Positions 16,054-26,149 of a stretch of DNA of 53,727 bases are shown here, in pieces. The notes below the pieces were generated by a model that was given only the letters and a program-made list of their open reading frames with translations, did no database searches and was not told where the DNA came from. The position numbers were made by a program, and so were the translations under genes. Numbering within the stretch: the stretch's first letter is position 1; each line of letters begins with the position of its first letter. Where the stretch lies: positions 1 to 53,727 of the forward strand of contig DAHWAT010000002.1 of NCBI GenBank assembly GCA_027327085.1. Reading direction: 5' to 3'. Source of the DNA: Candidatus Saccharimonadota bacterium. Lineage in GTDB: Bacteria; Patescibacteriota; Saccharimonadia; Saccharimonadales; UBA4665.

Positions 16054-17553
16054 TTAGTGTTGGTCGCTGATGTAGCTCTTTAACAAATGGGCTTTATGCT
16101 TGCCAATAATTTGGGCTATTTCATCTTCTGGAATATCTTCAAGTTGCTTGATTGAGCCGTATTTTCTTAAGATTTTTTTTCGGGTGGTCGGGCCGATGCC
16201 TGGTACTTCATCAAACAGACTGGCAGTTTGACGCTTGATTTTAAGAACCGAGTGGTAACTGACCGCAAAACGATGTGATTCATCACGAATCCGCTGGAGT
16301 AGTTTGACTAAATTAGTTGAGTGAGGCAGATTAACTAAAATAAAGTCTTGGCTATAGCTGGCAAAGCCGCCTAAAGACTTTAGGACTGCCTGATTAAGAC
16401 TGACATTAGACCGCTTAAGACTAATGACAATTTGTTCTTGTTTTTTAGCTAGACCGATAAAAGGGATGCTGTGTTGACTGAGTTCATCTCTAGCTCTTAG
16501 GGCGGCATCAAGTTGGCCTTTACCACCGTCTATTAAGATTAAGTCGGGTTTGCCCCAGGCTTTTAGGTTTTTGTCACTTAAACGACGTTTAATCGTTTCG
16601 TTCATGTTATAGAAATCATTATTTTGGTTAATTTTAGTTTTAAATTTACGATATTCGGCTTTATTACTAACCCCGTTAGTGAACACTACCATGCTGGCAA
16701 CCACATCGCTGCCTGACATATGAGAGATATCGTAACCTTCTATTCTTTTAGGATATTTAGATAAACTTAACAAGTTAACTAATTCGGTTAGAGCATGATC
16801 TTTGGAAATATCTAGAAATTCTTTGTCACTAAAAATGACTTGTTTATCTAGACTTTTAAGCCAGCTTAGTCGATTTCTTAATTTAGCGGCTGTTTCAAAA
16901 TCTTGACGTTTGGCTGCTAAGCGCATGTCTTTATCTAAAGCTTTAATGATGCGGATGCGCTTTCCCTGAATAACCGCTATTAATTTTCTTAAGTTAGCGC
17001 GATAATCTTCTAGACTGGTTTTACCCCGTTCAAGCCCTGGGTCCAGTCCTAAATCGTAATTCAAGCTTGAGCGTTGATTGCCGATTGGTTGTTTAGTCGC
17101 ATAGGGGAATATTTTGCGTAAATGTTTAAGCGCGTGACGAATAGCCAAAGTAGAAGAATATGGGCCAAAGTAACGGGCGTTGTCGTCTAGGGGCCTTCGG
17201 GTAGTAGTGACGGTTGGATAGTTACTGTTATAGTCAATACGGATATAGCTCATGGCCTTATCGTCGCGTAATAAAATATTGTATTTAGGCTTATAGCGTC
17301 TAATCATTTCTGCTTCTAAGAACAGAGCTTCCAATTCGCTATCAACAACCATCCAGTCTAGATCATTGATGTCCTTAATTAAAGCTTCGGTTTTAGGGTC
17401 GCGGTGACGACTTTTTTGAAAGTATTGCCTGACACGATTTTTTAGGACTGCAGCTTTACCAACATATATAATCTGCCCTGAAGCGTCTTTATAGAAATAG
17501 ACGCCTGGTTTTTGCGGTAAGCTTGGTAGCTTAAGCGTCAAATTATCTTTCAA
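16054..17553 (-). CDS. uvrC: excinuclease ABC subunit C, compact form
   Basis: Dual nuclease of nucleotide excision repair. The GIY-YIG domain is about 13-92 (PGVYFYKDASGQIIYVGKA), the UVR motif about 204-233, the RNase H-like nuclease about 269-420 (YDISHMSG with D275, ILIDGGKGQLDAA, DESHRFA), and a C-terminal HhH about 448-495. At 499 aa it is about 110 residues shorter than E. coli UvrC. The cysteine motif that normally follows GIY-YIG is replaced by SSLNYDLGLDPGLERG with no Cys, and the linker between UVR and RNase H is cut to about 35 residues. It starts at TTG with GAGG 6 nt upstream. uvrA lies about 6 kb upstream. Confidence 0.93.
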   Translation of the reverse strand: MKDNLTLKLPSLPQKPGVYFYKDASGQIIYVGKAAVLKNRVRQYFQKSRHRDPKTEALIKDINDLDWMVVDSELEALFLEAEMIRRYKPKYNILLRDDKAMSYIRIDYNSNYPTVTTTRRPLDDNARYFGPYSSTLAIRHALKHLRKIFPYATKQPIGNQRSSLNYDLGLDPGLERGKTSLEDYRANLRKLIAVIQGKRIRIIKALDKDMRLAAKRQDFETAAKLRNRLSWLKSLDKQVIFSDKEFLDISKDHALTELVNLLSLSKYPKRIEGYDISHMSGSDVVASMVVFTNGVSNKAEYRKFKTKINQNNDFYNMNETIKRRLSDKNLKAWGKPDLILIDGGKGQLDAALRARDELSQHSIPFIGLAKKQEQIVISLKRSNVSLNQAVLKSLGGFASYSQDFILVNLPHSTNLVKLLQRIRDESHRFAVSYHSVLKIKRQTASLFDEVPGIGPTTRKKILRKYGSIKQLEDIPEDEIAQIIGKHKAHLLKSYISDQH

Positions 17554-17570
17554 AATTTACCTCTACTAAT

Positions 17571-18464
17571 TTAGTTGGTAAGAGCTGGCTGAGTCTTAAG
17601 ATGATTTAGGCATAAACTATGTAGTTTTTTAGCACATTTAGCGCACATTAAAATTAAGTCGTTACAGGATTTAACGCTACAGTTTTCATAATTGCTAGTC
17701 TTTGCCTTACAGTTAAAGCATTCACCTATGTCTTGAGCTTTATCGCTAAACTTAGTCGCCATTCGTTTATCGAAAACATACAAAGAGCCTTTCCATAAGC
17801 CGTCATCGCCGTACTTCTCACCATATTTAATGATGCCGCCATCAATCTGATAGACTTCCTTAAAGCCTTCTTGTTTCATCAGCATACTTAAAATTTCGCA
17901 GCGTACACCGCCGGTACAATAAGTGATTATCGGCTTATGTTTAAGCTTGTCATATTCAGGTGACTTTAAAACTTTAGGGAAATCCCGGGTATGTTTAGTC
18001 TTTGGAATAACCGCATTGTTAAATCGACCAATGGCTGCTTCGTAGGCATTGCGGCCATCGAAAAAGACTACTTCATCGCCACGTTTTTGTAAGAGCTCAT
18101 GGACTTGATTGGGTTTTAAATGTTTACCACCACCGATTACGCCCGCTTGATTAACTTTGATCTTATCAGCTACACCAAAAGTGACAATTTCTGGACGCAC
18201 TTTAACACTTAATCTTGGAAAGTCATCTCGTTCACCATCGCTCCACTTAAAAACCGTGCCTAAAAAAGCTGAATAAGTTTTAGTTTGTTTAACATATTCT
18301 TTAAGATTATCAACTTCTCCACCTAGGCTGCCGTTAATACCATGGTCGGCAATAATGATCCGGCCCTTAAGATTGAGTTTTTCACAGAGACTTTTTTGCC
18401 ATAGACGTACAGCCTCTGTGTCTTTTATCGGGGCAAACTTATAGTAGCTAATTATTCTTTGCAT
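17571..18464 (-). CDS. trhO: tRNA uridine-34 hydroxylase TrhO (rhodanese-like)
   Basis: Oxygen-dependent enzyme that hydroxylates U34 of certain tRNAs. The N-terminal acylphosphatase-like domain is about 1-95 (ISYYKFAPI, IADHGINGSLGG). The rhodanese domain is about 115-235, with catalytic Cys in ITYCTGGVRCE. A Cys-rich C-terminal segment (CFNCKAKTSNYENC, CNDLILMCAKC) probably binds metal, as in longer TrhO relatives. Its 297 aa are in the usual range. It ends 17 nt before uvrC. The family match is strong; activity under a mostly fermentative lifestyle is inferred. Confidence 0.92.
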   Translation of the reverse strand: MQRIISYYKFAPIKDTEAVRLWQKSLCEKLNLKGRIIIADHGINGSLGGEVDNLKEYVKQTKTYSAFLGTVFKWSDGERDDFPRLSVKVRPEIVTFGVADKIKVNQAGVIGGGKHLKPNQVHELLQKRGDEVVFFDGRNAYEAAIGRFNNAVIPKTKHTRDFPKVLKSPEYDKLKHKPIITYCTGGVRCEILSMLMKQEGFKEVYQIDGGIIKYGEKYGDDGLWKGSLYVFDKRMATKFSDKAQDIGECFNCKAKTSNYENCSVKSCNDLILMCAKCAKKLHSLCLNHLKTQPALTN

Positions 18465-18478
18465 AGACTTATTATACC

Positions 18479-20131
18479 TTAACGTTTTAGCAGGACTAGC
18501 AGCAGCACGGCGATGATTAAACCGGCGATAATTGAGAGTAATACGGCATTAATCGCCCTTACCTGCTTGGTTTGTTTAAGCCTGGTTTTAGTCTCAAAGG
18601 AAGCCTTAGCTTTTAAGAAGGCCACCTGTTCTTGCGTGGTAGATAAAGCTGATTCGGCCTGCTTAATCCTATTTTCTAGTTTTTGATGACTGGTCTCGCT
18701 GGATAATTGCTCGGCTGAGCCAGAAACATCACGCATTGCTGGATCTCGTTCAAAATCTATTTGTCTCTCAGTAACTTCGTGCTTTAGTGCCTGGCTTAAA
18801 TCCTTGCCTGCTTGATACTCTGCCACCAAACGTCTTAGGCCTTTTTCGCCAATTAGATGACTGTCATAGATGTGTTTTAAGCTATCTCCTTCAATCATAA
18901 TGGTCTCGCTAACTTTTAAGACTTCGGCTTTGGTCATTGTCTCAGGACTAATAACCTTGGCTTGTTTGGTTTCCATTTTCCTAAACACTTGTTCTGGTTT
19001 TGGCTTAGTGTTGATGGAACTTTCTTTTGGTCTTTCTGACATGATTAATTTACCAATATGAATTTCAGCCGCTGGTAAAACTTCACTTTTAATAACCGGC
19101 CTTTCGATAGTTAGTTTTTCTGGAGTAAGTTTTTTGGGAACAGGTTTCACCTCTATTTTTTGCTTATTGTTTTCACTAGTTTGTTTTTTTACCGCTTGTC
19201 TAATAATCTGTTCATGGATTTGCAATTTTTTATCAATTTTATCAATGCGCTTTTCCAGTTTTTTCTTAACTGACTCTAGCTTGCGTTCGGTTTTAATACG
19301 ACCGCGTCTGTGGCCAACAAAATACCCGATAATGCCGCCGTCCATAAAACCTGACCAATACTCACTATGGTCTTGTCTTATGTGATTATACGACTTTGGG
19401 GCGGCTAGGCCTTGGCGTGGGATAACCTGGTTATTAAAGCGACTGCTCCGCCATGGATTTGGCTGATCTTCATCACCGCTAAAGTTATCTAGAGGCGGCT
19501 TGTTATAACCCCCGCTGCCACCGCTAGATAATGCCTGCTCAGGCTGATTTTCATTAACTTGGCTTAAGTTAAAAACTTCTGCTGCAGTTGGGCTTAACTT
19601 AAATTCACCCTCTTGGCTTGGTTGTCTAAGATCAACCGCTTGATCAATACTGTCTTCTTGTGCAGGCTGATCGATTGGCGTATCCTCGAGGCCAAATTCT
19701 TCTAATGACTCCCTCAGGGCAACCTCTGGTGGCGTATTAGCTTCTATGATTTTCTGGTCATAATTATCTAAAACTTGATTGACTGCTTCTTCGTTAGGAT
19801 CGCTAGTTTCTTCTTGAGATCGAATGTTTCTGGCCTCAGCTCTTAACAGCTGAGCCGCTTCTTGTTCTTCTTCGGGGGATAAATCCTCTAGGGGTGGGGG
19901 ATTAGCTTCCTTAGTCTCACTAGCCTGATCGGCTGCTTTGTCTTTAGTCTCAAGCTTATCTAGACTGAAAACTGGTTGGTCTACTTTATTGGGTTGTTTA
20001 ATTTCTTTATCCAAAAAATTAAACGGTAAACGAATAGAGGTTGACTTCTTCTTAGTCTTCTTGTCTTTATCATCTTCGTCATCGCTTGAGACTGTTTCAG
20101 GTAAAACCGACGGCTTTTCTAGTGAATTCAT
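18479..20131 (-). CDS. large acidic coiled-coil protein with C-terminal membrane anchor, unknown function
   Basis: 550 aa with no signal peptide. Residues 1-230 are acidic, Glu/Asp/Gln/Pro-rich and probably disordered. A Gly-rich segment (about 263-285, FMDGGIIGYFVGHRRGR) precedes a Lys-rich coiled coil (KLEKRIDKIDKKLQIHEQII). A further helical region contains GEKGLRRLVAEYQAGKDL. A second coiled coil leads into one C-terminal TM (about 527-547) ending LLVLLKR. This topology means a cytoplasmic protein tail-anchored in the membrane, perhaps a scaffold. I recognise no known family. Its promoter is good, and it is divergent from the ABC exporter. Confidence 0.6.
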   Translation of the reverse strand: MNSLEKPSVLPETVSSDDEDDKDKKTKKKSTSIRLPFNFLDKEIKQPNKVDQPVFSLDKLETKDKAADQASETKEANPPPLEDLSPEEEQEAAQLLRAEARNIRSQEETSDPNEEAVNQVLDNYDQKIIEANTPPEVALRESLEEFGLEDTPIDQPAQEDSIDQAVDLRQPSQEGEFKLSPTAAEVFNLSQVNENQPEQALSSGGSGGYNKPPLDNFSGDEDQPNPWRSSRFNNQVIPRQGLAAPKSYNHIRQDHSEYWSGFMDGGIIGYFVGHRRGRIKTERKLESVKKKLEKRIDKIDKKLQIHEQIIRQAVKKQTSENNKQKIEVKPVPKKLTPEKLTIERPVIKSEVLPAAEIHIGKLIMSERPKESSINTKPKPEQVFRKMETKQAKVISPETMTKAEVLKVSETIMIEGDSLKHIYDSHLIGEKGLRRLVAEYQAGKDLSQALKHEVTERQIDFERDPAMRDVSGSAEQLSSETSHQKLENRIKQAESALSTTQEQVAFLKAKASFETKTRLKQTKQVRAINAVLLSIIAGLIIAVLLLVLLKR

Positions 20132-20156
20132 AATTACTTGCTCAAATCAACTTTAT

Positions 20157-20185
20157 AGTATACGATAAAGAGTTAATATAAGCAA
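20157..20185 (-). promoter_or_regulatory. promoter of the tail-anchored coiled-coil protein gene
   Basis: TTGCTT (20180-20185), 17 nt, then TATACT (20157-20162), 25 nt before the ATG at 20131. It lies in the 118-nt divergent spacer shared with the ABC exporter. Confidence 0.45.
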
Positions 20186-20249
20186 TTTTTGTCTTTGGTT
20201 TTCAGCAAAAAATAAACCGAATACAATTTAAAACATTTTAGGGGTTACT

Positions 20250-22028
20250 TTGAATATTGCAAGCAAAACTTTTAAGTTTTACTGGGGGCATTTAAGGCGC
20301 TTTTGGAAATTATTCTTAGCGTCTATCTTAATTTTGCCAGTTAACTCCTTAGTTGGTAATTATTTACCACCTTTAGTTCTTGCTTCAATCCTTAATAAGT
20401 TAAGTTTGCATCACTATAATGCCCATAATTGGTGGTCGGTCTTTGGTGGACAATTAATTTTGTATTTTATTCTAATATTCTTAGGCTCAACTTTACTATG
20501 GCGACTTTTTGACTTTTTCTATTGGCGTTTAGAAGGTAACGTGGAGCGTTCGATTCAAAAGCAAGTCTTTAACCACTTAGTGGGTCAGAGTGCCGATTTT
20601 CATGCTAACGAATTTGCCGGATCTTTGGTATCTTCTACCAACAAGCTTAGCAGCTCATATGTTCGGTTTGCCGATACGACTATGTTTCAAGTACTGCCGC
20701 TATTTGTGGGACTGCTATTTGTCAGTATTGTCATGTTTTCAAGGTCGTCACTCTATACTGTTTTGCTACTTGGTTTTTCCTTATCTTACATAACACTATC
20801 TTTCTTTGTAACTAAAACTGTTAGACAGCGCGGTGCTGCAGTTGCTGCAGCCGAAAGTCATCAAACCGGCATATTGTCAGATGTTTTAAGTAACGTCATG
20901 GTAGTCAAAAGCTTTACTCAAGAAATTGCTGAAAATAAACAATTTAAGGTAGCCACCAATACAACTTACCAAAAACTAATGTCGATGATGCGTGCCTTTC
21001 AAAAGCAGCAGCTTTTCCTAGGTAGTTTAACCGGTATAATGACTGCGCTGTCTTTGGTTGTGGCAGTACTGAGCGTTGTGATCTATAAAGCTAATCTGGC
21101 CACCGCCTTCTTAATCTTCAACTATACTAGCAGTATCTCTTCTCAGTTGTTTCAGTTTAGCAACAATGCCCTAAGAAACTATAACCGAGCCTTTGGCGAT
21201 GCCTCTAGCATGATTGACATCTTAGCCAAGCCTGCGGAAGTGCAAGATCCGCTTAAGCCAGAAAAATCCAAAATCAAGGATGGTAATATAGTCTTTAATC
21301 ACGTTAGCTTCACACACGCCGGAGCCTTTGATACGATTTTTAATGATTTTAGCCTTGACATACAATCAGGTGAAAAAATCGGTTTAGTTGGTTTTTCAGG
21401 ATCTGGCAAAACCACCCTAATAAGGTTACTACTTCGTTTTTCAGATATCGATAGTGGCTCAATCACAATCGATGGTCAAGACATCTCTTTAATTACTCAG
21501 GCTGATCTTCGCGATAAAATTGCCTACGTTCCCCAAGAGCCACTGTTATTTCATCGAACTATTAAGGAAAATATTGCCTACGCCAAGCCGCAGGCAAGCG
21601 ATCAAACCATAAAGCAAGCAGCCAAGTTAGCTAATGCCGCCAGCTTTATTGATGAACTACCCAAAAAATATGAGACTTTAGTTGGCGAAAGAGGCATCAA
21701 ATTATCTGGTGGCCAACGTCAACGTGTTGCTATCGCTAGAGCTATCCTTAAGAACGCTCCTATCTTACTACTCGATGAGGCTACCTCGGCGCTAGATTCC
21801 GAAAGCGAGATTATGATTCAACAAGCTCTTTGGACTTTGATGGAAGGTAAGACCGCCATAGTTATAGCTCATCGACTCAGTACTGTCCAGAAGATGGACC
21901 GTATTGTGGTGCTTCAAAACGGCAAAATTATCGAAATGGGGACCCATCTGGACTTACTTAAACAAAACGGCACCTACGCTAAACTATGGTCCCATCAATC
22001 AGGCGGTTTTTTAGAGGAAGATAGTTAA
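20250..22028 (+). CDS. ABC exporter, fused permease-ATPase (MsbA/MdlB type)
   Basis: Half-transporter of 592 aa that works as a dimer. The six-TM exporter domain spans about 15-310 and the nucleotide-binding domain about 345-585. The latter has Walker A GFSGSGKTTL, Q-loop YVPQEPLLF, signature LSGGQRQR, Walker B ILLLDEATSALD and the H-loop AHRLS. The substrate cannot be read from sequence; lipids, peptides or drugs are all possible. The start is TTG, with AGGGG 5 nt upstream fixing it. It is transcribed alone, converging on rplY with a 3-nt gap. Confidence 0.9.
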   Translation: MNIASKTFKFYWGHLRRFWKLFLASILILPVNSLVGNYLPPLVLASILNKLSLHHYNAHNWWSVFGGQLILYFILIFLGSTLLWRLFDFFYWRLEGNVERSIQKQVFNHLVGQSADFHANEFAGSLVSSTNKLSSSYVRFADTTMFQVLPLFVGLLFVSIVMFSRSSLYTVLLLGFSLSYITLSFFVTKTVRQRGAAVAAAESHQTGILSDVLSNVMVVKSFTQEIAENKQFKVATNTTYQKLMSMMRAFQKQQLFLGSLTGIMTALSLVVAVLSVVIYKANLATAFLIFNYTSSISSQLFQFSNNALRNYNRAFGDASSMIDILAKPAEVQDPLKPEKSKIKDGNIVFNHVSFTHAGAFDTIFNDFSLDIQSGEKIGLVGFSGSGKTTLIRLLLRFSDIDSGSITIDGQDISLITQADLRDKIAYVPQEPLLFHRTIKENIAYAKPQASDQTIKQAAKLANAASFIDELPKKYETLVGERGIKLSGGQRQRVAIARAILKNAPILLLDEATSALDSESEIMIQQALWTLMEGKTAIVIAHRLSTVQKMDRIVVLQNGKIIEMGTHLDLLKQNGTYAKLWSHQSGGFLEEDS

Positions 22029-22031
22029 AGT

Positions 22032-22730
22032 TTATTTAGAGTCTGCTGTTGCTGAGGTATTTTCGCTAGCTTGAGCTTGATCAGAACCTTCGGTCTCATC
22101 TTCAGGCGTTTGATCAGCTTCAGCGTCACCACCAGCTGCATCATTGGCTGCTGCTAAAGCACTCGGTTCGTAAACTGTGGCAATTGCATGTTCTAGTTCG
22201 GTCATAACTTCAACACCTTCAGGGATAAGAATATCGGCGACTGTCAAATGATCACCAACATTAATTAGTTTTTCGGCATCATACTCTAGATAATCCGGTA
22301 GAGATGAAGGCGTAGCTTTAACTTCCACACTTTCTAGCTGGGCCAGAACAATCAGGCCTGAACGTTCGGCGGGGCTACTATCGTTACCTTCGCTGTAGTG
22401 TGGCCTAAGTGGTATATCAGCCTCAACTTGTTGGTTAAGGTTGACAGCATTAAAAACCATATGGGTCAGTTGGTGTTTCTTAGGATCGAATGTAGCATCT
22501 TTTATAAGGGCGGTGAACTGATGGTCTCCGGTCGTAATACTAATGGCATGGTGTTTGCCAGCTTGACGCCAAATTTTTAGTAACGTCACGGCGTCACCTT
22601 GAACATGGGTTGAGGGTTTGCCGTGATCGTGTATAACTGCTGGGACTAAGCCGGTTTTTCGTAAATGGTTAAGTCGTTTACCGATTGTTTTTCTGGGCTG
22701 TAAATCTAAATTAATTGTATCTTGTGACAT
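22032..22730 (-). CDS. rplY: 50S ribosomal protein L25/Ctc
   Basis: Binds 5S rRNA. The long CTC form is seen: an N-terminal L25 domain (about 5-95: RKTIGKRLNHLRKTGLVPAV, VFNAVNLNQQVEADIPL) and a C-terminal TL5-like beta domain (about 100-190: LESVEVKATPSSLPDYLEYD). An Asp/Glu/Ala-rich tail of about 40 residues follows. Length is near the 200-230 aa of CTC homologues. AAGGAG is present but 15 nt from the ATG, a long spacing. Confidence 0.93.
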   Translation of the reverse strand: MSQDTINLDLQPRKTIGKRLNHLRKTGLVPAVIHDHGKPSTHVQGDAVTLLKIWRQAGKHHAISITTGDHQFTALIKDATFDPKKHQLTHMVFNAVNLNQQVEADIPLRPHYSEGNDSSPAERSGLIVLAQLESVEVKATPSSLPDYLEYDAEKLINVGDHLTVADILIPEGVEVMTELEHAIATVYEPSALAAANDAAGGDAEADQTPEDETEGSDQAQASENTSATADSK

Positions 22731-22764
22731 AGAAACTAAGTCAAACTCCTTATCTGATTATTCT

Positions 22765-22773
22765 ATTATAGCA
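22765..22773 (-). promoter_or_regulatory. extended -10 promoter of rplY
   Basis: TGC-TATAAT on the minus strand, 34 nt before the ATG, with an AAGGAG in the leader. The -35 region is A/T-rich without a clear hexamer, as expected for an extended -10 promoter. Confidence 0.45.
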
Positions 22774-22842
22774 AATTTTTAAAGATTTTTTGATTAATTG
22801 ATACTAAATTAGGCACGGGAAGCTATTTATTTTGAGTTTGGC

Positions 22843-23196
22843 TTATCTTGGGCTAGATTTAAATAATTTTGAATTTTCATTAAGGCTATAAATAAGCTTT
22901 TGTTGGCGCAATGCTCTAATAGCTTGTCTGGCTACAACCTGCCAGGCATTAGGATTGTCTGGCTCAATTGTTTCACTAGGATCAGCTTTGGCGCGAGTGT
23001 CACAAGCTATAACTAAACTTTCTAAGGCTTGACCAAAAGAATCAATCAATGAACCAGTCTGAGTAAATTGACCATCGGCTACTTCTAAATAAATTAGGCT
23101 GAGATTTTCTCCAGCGACACGGTTAATTTCGTCTAAAGCTAAAACCGCATCTTCGTCTTGGCTATCTAACTGGGTCAATACTTCTCGATGATGCAT
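22843..23196 (-). CDS. hypothetical protein, 117 aa
   Basis: A soluble, acidic protein beginning MHHREVLTQLDSQDEDAVLA. It appears mostly helical in the second half (NAWQVVARQAIRALRQQKLIY). There is no signal peptide, TM or Cys pair. It starts 7 nt after the uvrA stop, so it is likely co-transcribed and could be translationally coupled. I do not recognise the family. The 112-nt gap after it holds the rplY promoter. Confidence 0.55.
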   Translation of the reverse strand: MHHREVLTQLDSQDEDAVLALDEINRVAGENLSLIYLEVADGQFTQTGSLIDSFGQALESLVIACDTRAKADPSETIEPDNPNAWQVVARQAIRALRQQKLIYSLNENSKLFKSSPR

Positions 23197-23203
23197 TTAT
23201 TTA

Positions 23204-26014
23204 TTATAGCATTTTTTTAAGATACTGTCCAGTATAGCTGTCTTTAGCTTTGGCAATTTGTTCAGGTGTACCTTCGGCAATTACTTGACCACCTGCGTCA
23301 CCACCTTCAGGCCCCATATCAATAATCCAATCAGCGTTTTTTATAACATCAAGGTTATGCTCTATGACTATCATGCTATTACCGGCATCAACAAGCGCGT
23401 GAAGCATCTTGAGCAATTTGTCGACATCAGCAATATGCAAACCGGTTGTGGGCTCATCTAGAATATAAAGCGTACGGCCAGTCGGGCGACGGCTTAGCTC
23501 ACTGGCCAGTTTAATTCGCTGCGCTTCTCCACCTGATAGGGTTGTGGCTGACTGTCCAAGTTTAATATAGCCAAGGCCAACATCAACTAACGTCTTCAGT
23601 TTCCTTTCAATGCCTGGAATGTGCTTGAAAAAAGCTTGAGCCTGTTCGCAGGTCATATCAAGAACATCAGCTATGGTTTTGGTTTTGTAATGTATTTCAA
23701 GAGCTTCCCGGTTATAGCGCTGCCCATGACAAACCTCACAGGGTACATATACATCTGGCAAAAAGTGCATCTCTATTTTAATGATGCCGTCCCCGGAACA
23801 GTTTTCACAGCGGCCACCTTTAACATTAAAACTAAATCGACCAGCTGAGTAACCTCTAATTTTGGATTCAGGCAAACTGGCAAATAGCTCTCTAATGGGC
23901 GTAAACAGCCCCGTATAGGTAGCTGGGTTAGAACGAGGCGTTCGGCCAATTGGTGATTGATCAATAATGATGGCCTTATCAAGTTGTTTAATTCCCTCAA
24001 TATCGTCATGCCTACCTGGCACAGTGTTAGCTCGGTGGAGTCTAGCCAGTAATTCTTTGGCTAAAATGTCGTTAATTAAACTTGACTTACCTGAGCCGCT
24101 AACCCCACTTATAACAACTAATTTATTAAGGGGAATGCTAACATTGATGTTTTTTAGGTTATTTTCTTTTGCTCCACGGATAACTAATTGCTTATGATTA
24201 CCCTGTCTACGTTTCTTGGGCACACTAATTGTTTTAGTACCGTTTAAATACTGAGCAGTTAGACTATTATTGACCCTTGAAACCTCGGCTGGGCTACCGG
24301 CTGCAACTACCTGACCGCCATGGATACCTGCCCCAGGCCCAATATCAAGTAAGTAGTCGGCAGAGCGGATAGTCTCTTCATCGTGTTCTACAACTATGAC
24401 GGTATTGCCTATCTCTTGAAGGTGTTTAAGTGTACTAATCAGTCTGGCGTTGTCTCTTTGATGCAGACCAATACTTGGTTCGTCCAGCACATAAAGTACG
24501 CCGGTTAGGCCAGAGCCTATTTGGGTAGCTAGCCGAATACGTTGAGCTTCGCCGCCAGATAGGGTTGTGGCACTACGTAATAAACTTAGATAATTTAGGC
24601 CAACGTCGCGTAAGAATTGTAAGCGAGCCATAATCTCTTTAAGAATCAAAGTAGCAATTTTAGTTTCTTTATCGTTTAGTTTTAATGTTTGAAACCATGA
24701 GTAAGCATCGTCAATCGATAATTCACAAACTGCCATGATTGACTTTTGCTGAATCGTAATGGCCAAAACTTCCGGCTTAAGCCGTTTACCATTACAAGCA
24801 TGGCACGGTTTTTCTTGCATAAAGCGTTCTATATCTCGTCTAACAAAGTCACTCTCAGTTTCTTTGTGTCGACGCTCTAAATCATTAACCACACCGCTAT
24901 AGGTCGTTTCAAAACTGCGGTTTGCTCCAAGAGATATGCGGTATTTTTGCTTGCCGGTGCCGTACATGATCAGTTTAATTTGTGCTTCACTTAGTTCTTT
25001 AGTCGGTACATTTAAACTAAAATTATAGGCTGCCGCTATAGCTTGTAATTTTTTTATATACCAGTTATCGACATTAATACGGTTATAGGGCCGAATAGCA
25101 CCTTCCATGATCGTAAGATTACCGTTTGGTAAAACTAGCTCAGGATCGACTTCCAGACGGCTACCCAGACCCGTACAAACTGGGCAGGCGCCATGTGGAC
25201 TGTTGAAGCTAAAGGTGCGAGGTTCAAGTTCAGGAATATTAATTTCTGGATGATTAGGGCAAGCATACATCAGGCTATAGCTAGAGATAGTGTCGCTATC
25301 GACATCTAGTATTTGAACCTTGCCTTCGGCAATATCCAGAGCGGTTTCAACTGACTGAACTAGGCGATTCCTACTAGCTTCATCGCTAATCAGACGGTCA
25401 GTTATAATCTCAATGCGATGTCTATAGGCCTTATCTAAACTTGGGAATTCATCTAGCGAATAGACGATGCCGTCGACTCTGGCTCTGGCAAAACCGGCCC
25501 GCATATACTGTTCAGAGATATGTTCAAACGCCCCTTTCTTATCTATGACTACAGGCGCTAAGACCATAATCCGTTTAGCTTCATATGTTTTAACAATCTG
25601 ATCAATAATACCGGTATTGGTTTGGCGTACTACCGGTAGATTATCTATTGGGCAATGGGGTATGCCAATCCTGGCATAAAGTAATCTTAAATAATCATAG
25701 ATTTCAGTTACGGTAGCAACGGTTGACCTTGGATTATGAGAAGTCGATTTTTGATCAATTGATATAGCCGGTGACAAGCCTTCGATTTGGTCAACATCTG
25801 GTTTTTCCATGAGGCCTAAGAACTGGCGAGCATAGGAACTAAGCGACTCGACATAGCGCCTTTGCCCTTCGGCATAAATAGTATCAAAAGCCAAAGACGA
25901 TTTACCCGAACCACTTAAACCGGTTATGACTACCAGTTTATTTCTCGGTATAATAACGTCGATATTTTTTAGATTATGCTCCCTGGCTCCTTTGACAATT
26001 ATACTGTCGGTCAC
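23204..26014 (-). CDS. uvrA: excinuclease ABC subunit A
   Basis: DNA damage recognition ATPase of nucleotide excision repair. There are two ABC modules, with Walker [20 protein letters not shown] near the N-terminus and [15 protein letters not shown] in the second half. Signatures are [12 protein letters not shown] and [12 protein letters not shown]. Zn-finger cysteines are [18 protein letters not shown] and CENCSGDG...CEVCHGQRY. At 936 aa it is full length. It starts at GTG with GGAG 7 nt upstream. Together with the compact UvrC it implies a working UvrABC system (uvrB outside the window). Confidence 0.97.
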   Translation of the reverse strand: MTDSIIVKGAREHNLKNIDVIIPRNKLVVITGLSGSGKSSLAFDTIYAEGQRRYVESLSSYARQFLGLMEKPDVDQIEGLSPAISIDQKSTSHNPRSTVATVTEIYDYLRLLYARIGIPHCPIDNLPVVRQTNTGIIDQIVKTYEAKRIMVLAPVVIDKKGAFEHISEQYMRAGFARARVDGIVYSLDEFPSLDKAYRHRIEIITDRLISDEASRNRLVQSVETALDIAEGKVQILDVDSDTISSYSLMYACPNHPEINIPELEPRTFSFNSPHGACPVCTGLGSRLEVDPELVLPNGNLTIMEGAIRPYNRINVDNWYIKKLQAIAAAYNFSLNVPTKELSEAQIKLIMYGTGKQKYRISLGANRSFETTYSGVVNDLERRHKETESDFVRRDIERFMQEKPCHACNGKRLKPEVLAITIQQKSIMAVCELSIDDAYSWFQTLKLNDKETKIATLILKEIMARLQFLRDVGLNYLSLLRSATTLSGGEAQRIRLATQIGSGLTGVLYVLDEPSIGLHQRDNARLISTLKHLQEIGNTVIVVEHDEETIRSADYLLDIGPGAGIHGGQVVAAGSPAEVSRVNNSLTAQYLNGTKTISVPKKRRQGNHKQLVIRGAKENNLKNINVSIPLNKLVVISGVSGSGKSSLINDILAKELLARLHRANTVPGRHDDIEGIKQLDKAIIIDQSPIGRTPRSNPATYTGLFTPIRELFASLPESKIRGYSAGRFSFNVKGGRCENCSGDGIIKIEMHFLPDVYVPCEVCHGQRYNREALEIHYKTKTIADVLDMTCEQAQAFFKHIPGIERKLKTLVDVGLGYIKLGQSATTLSGGEAQRIKLASELSRRPTGRTLYILDEPTTGLHIADVDKLLKMLHALVDAGNSMIVIEHNLDVIKNADWIIDMGPEGGDAGGQVIAEGTPEQIAKAKDSYTGQYLKKML

Positions 26015-26041
26015 TATTTAACTCCGTTGTTTAGGCAGTCA

Positions 26042-26070
26042 ATTATACATTAATTAGCCGATTTAGTCAT
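26042..26070 (-). promoter_or_regulatory. promoter of uvrA
   Basis: ATGACT (26065-26070), 17 nt, then a perfect TATAAT (26042-26047). The start point would fall about 20 nt before the GTG, leaving room for the GGAG. No LexA-like box is evident. Confidence 0.45.
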
Positions 26071-26149
26071 TAGTAATTGAGGTTACTCCCAAATAGGTTT
26101 AGGTATTGTTGATTATTGTTTTTTAATTATAGTCTCTAAAGGATTTGGG

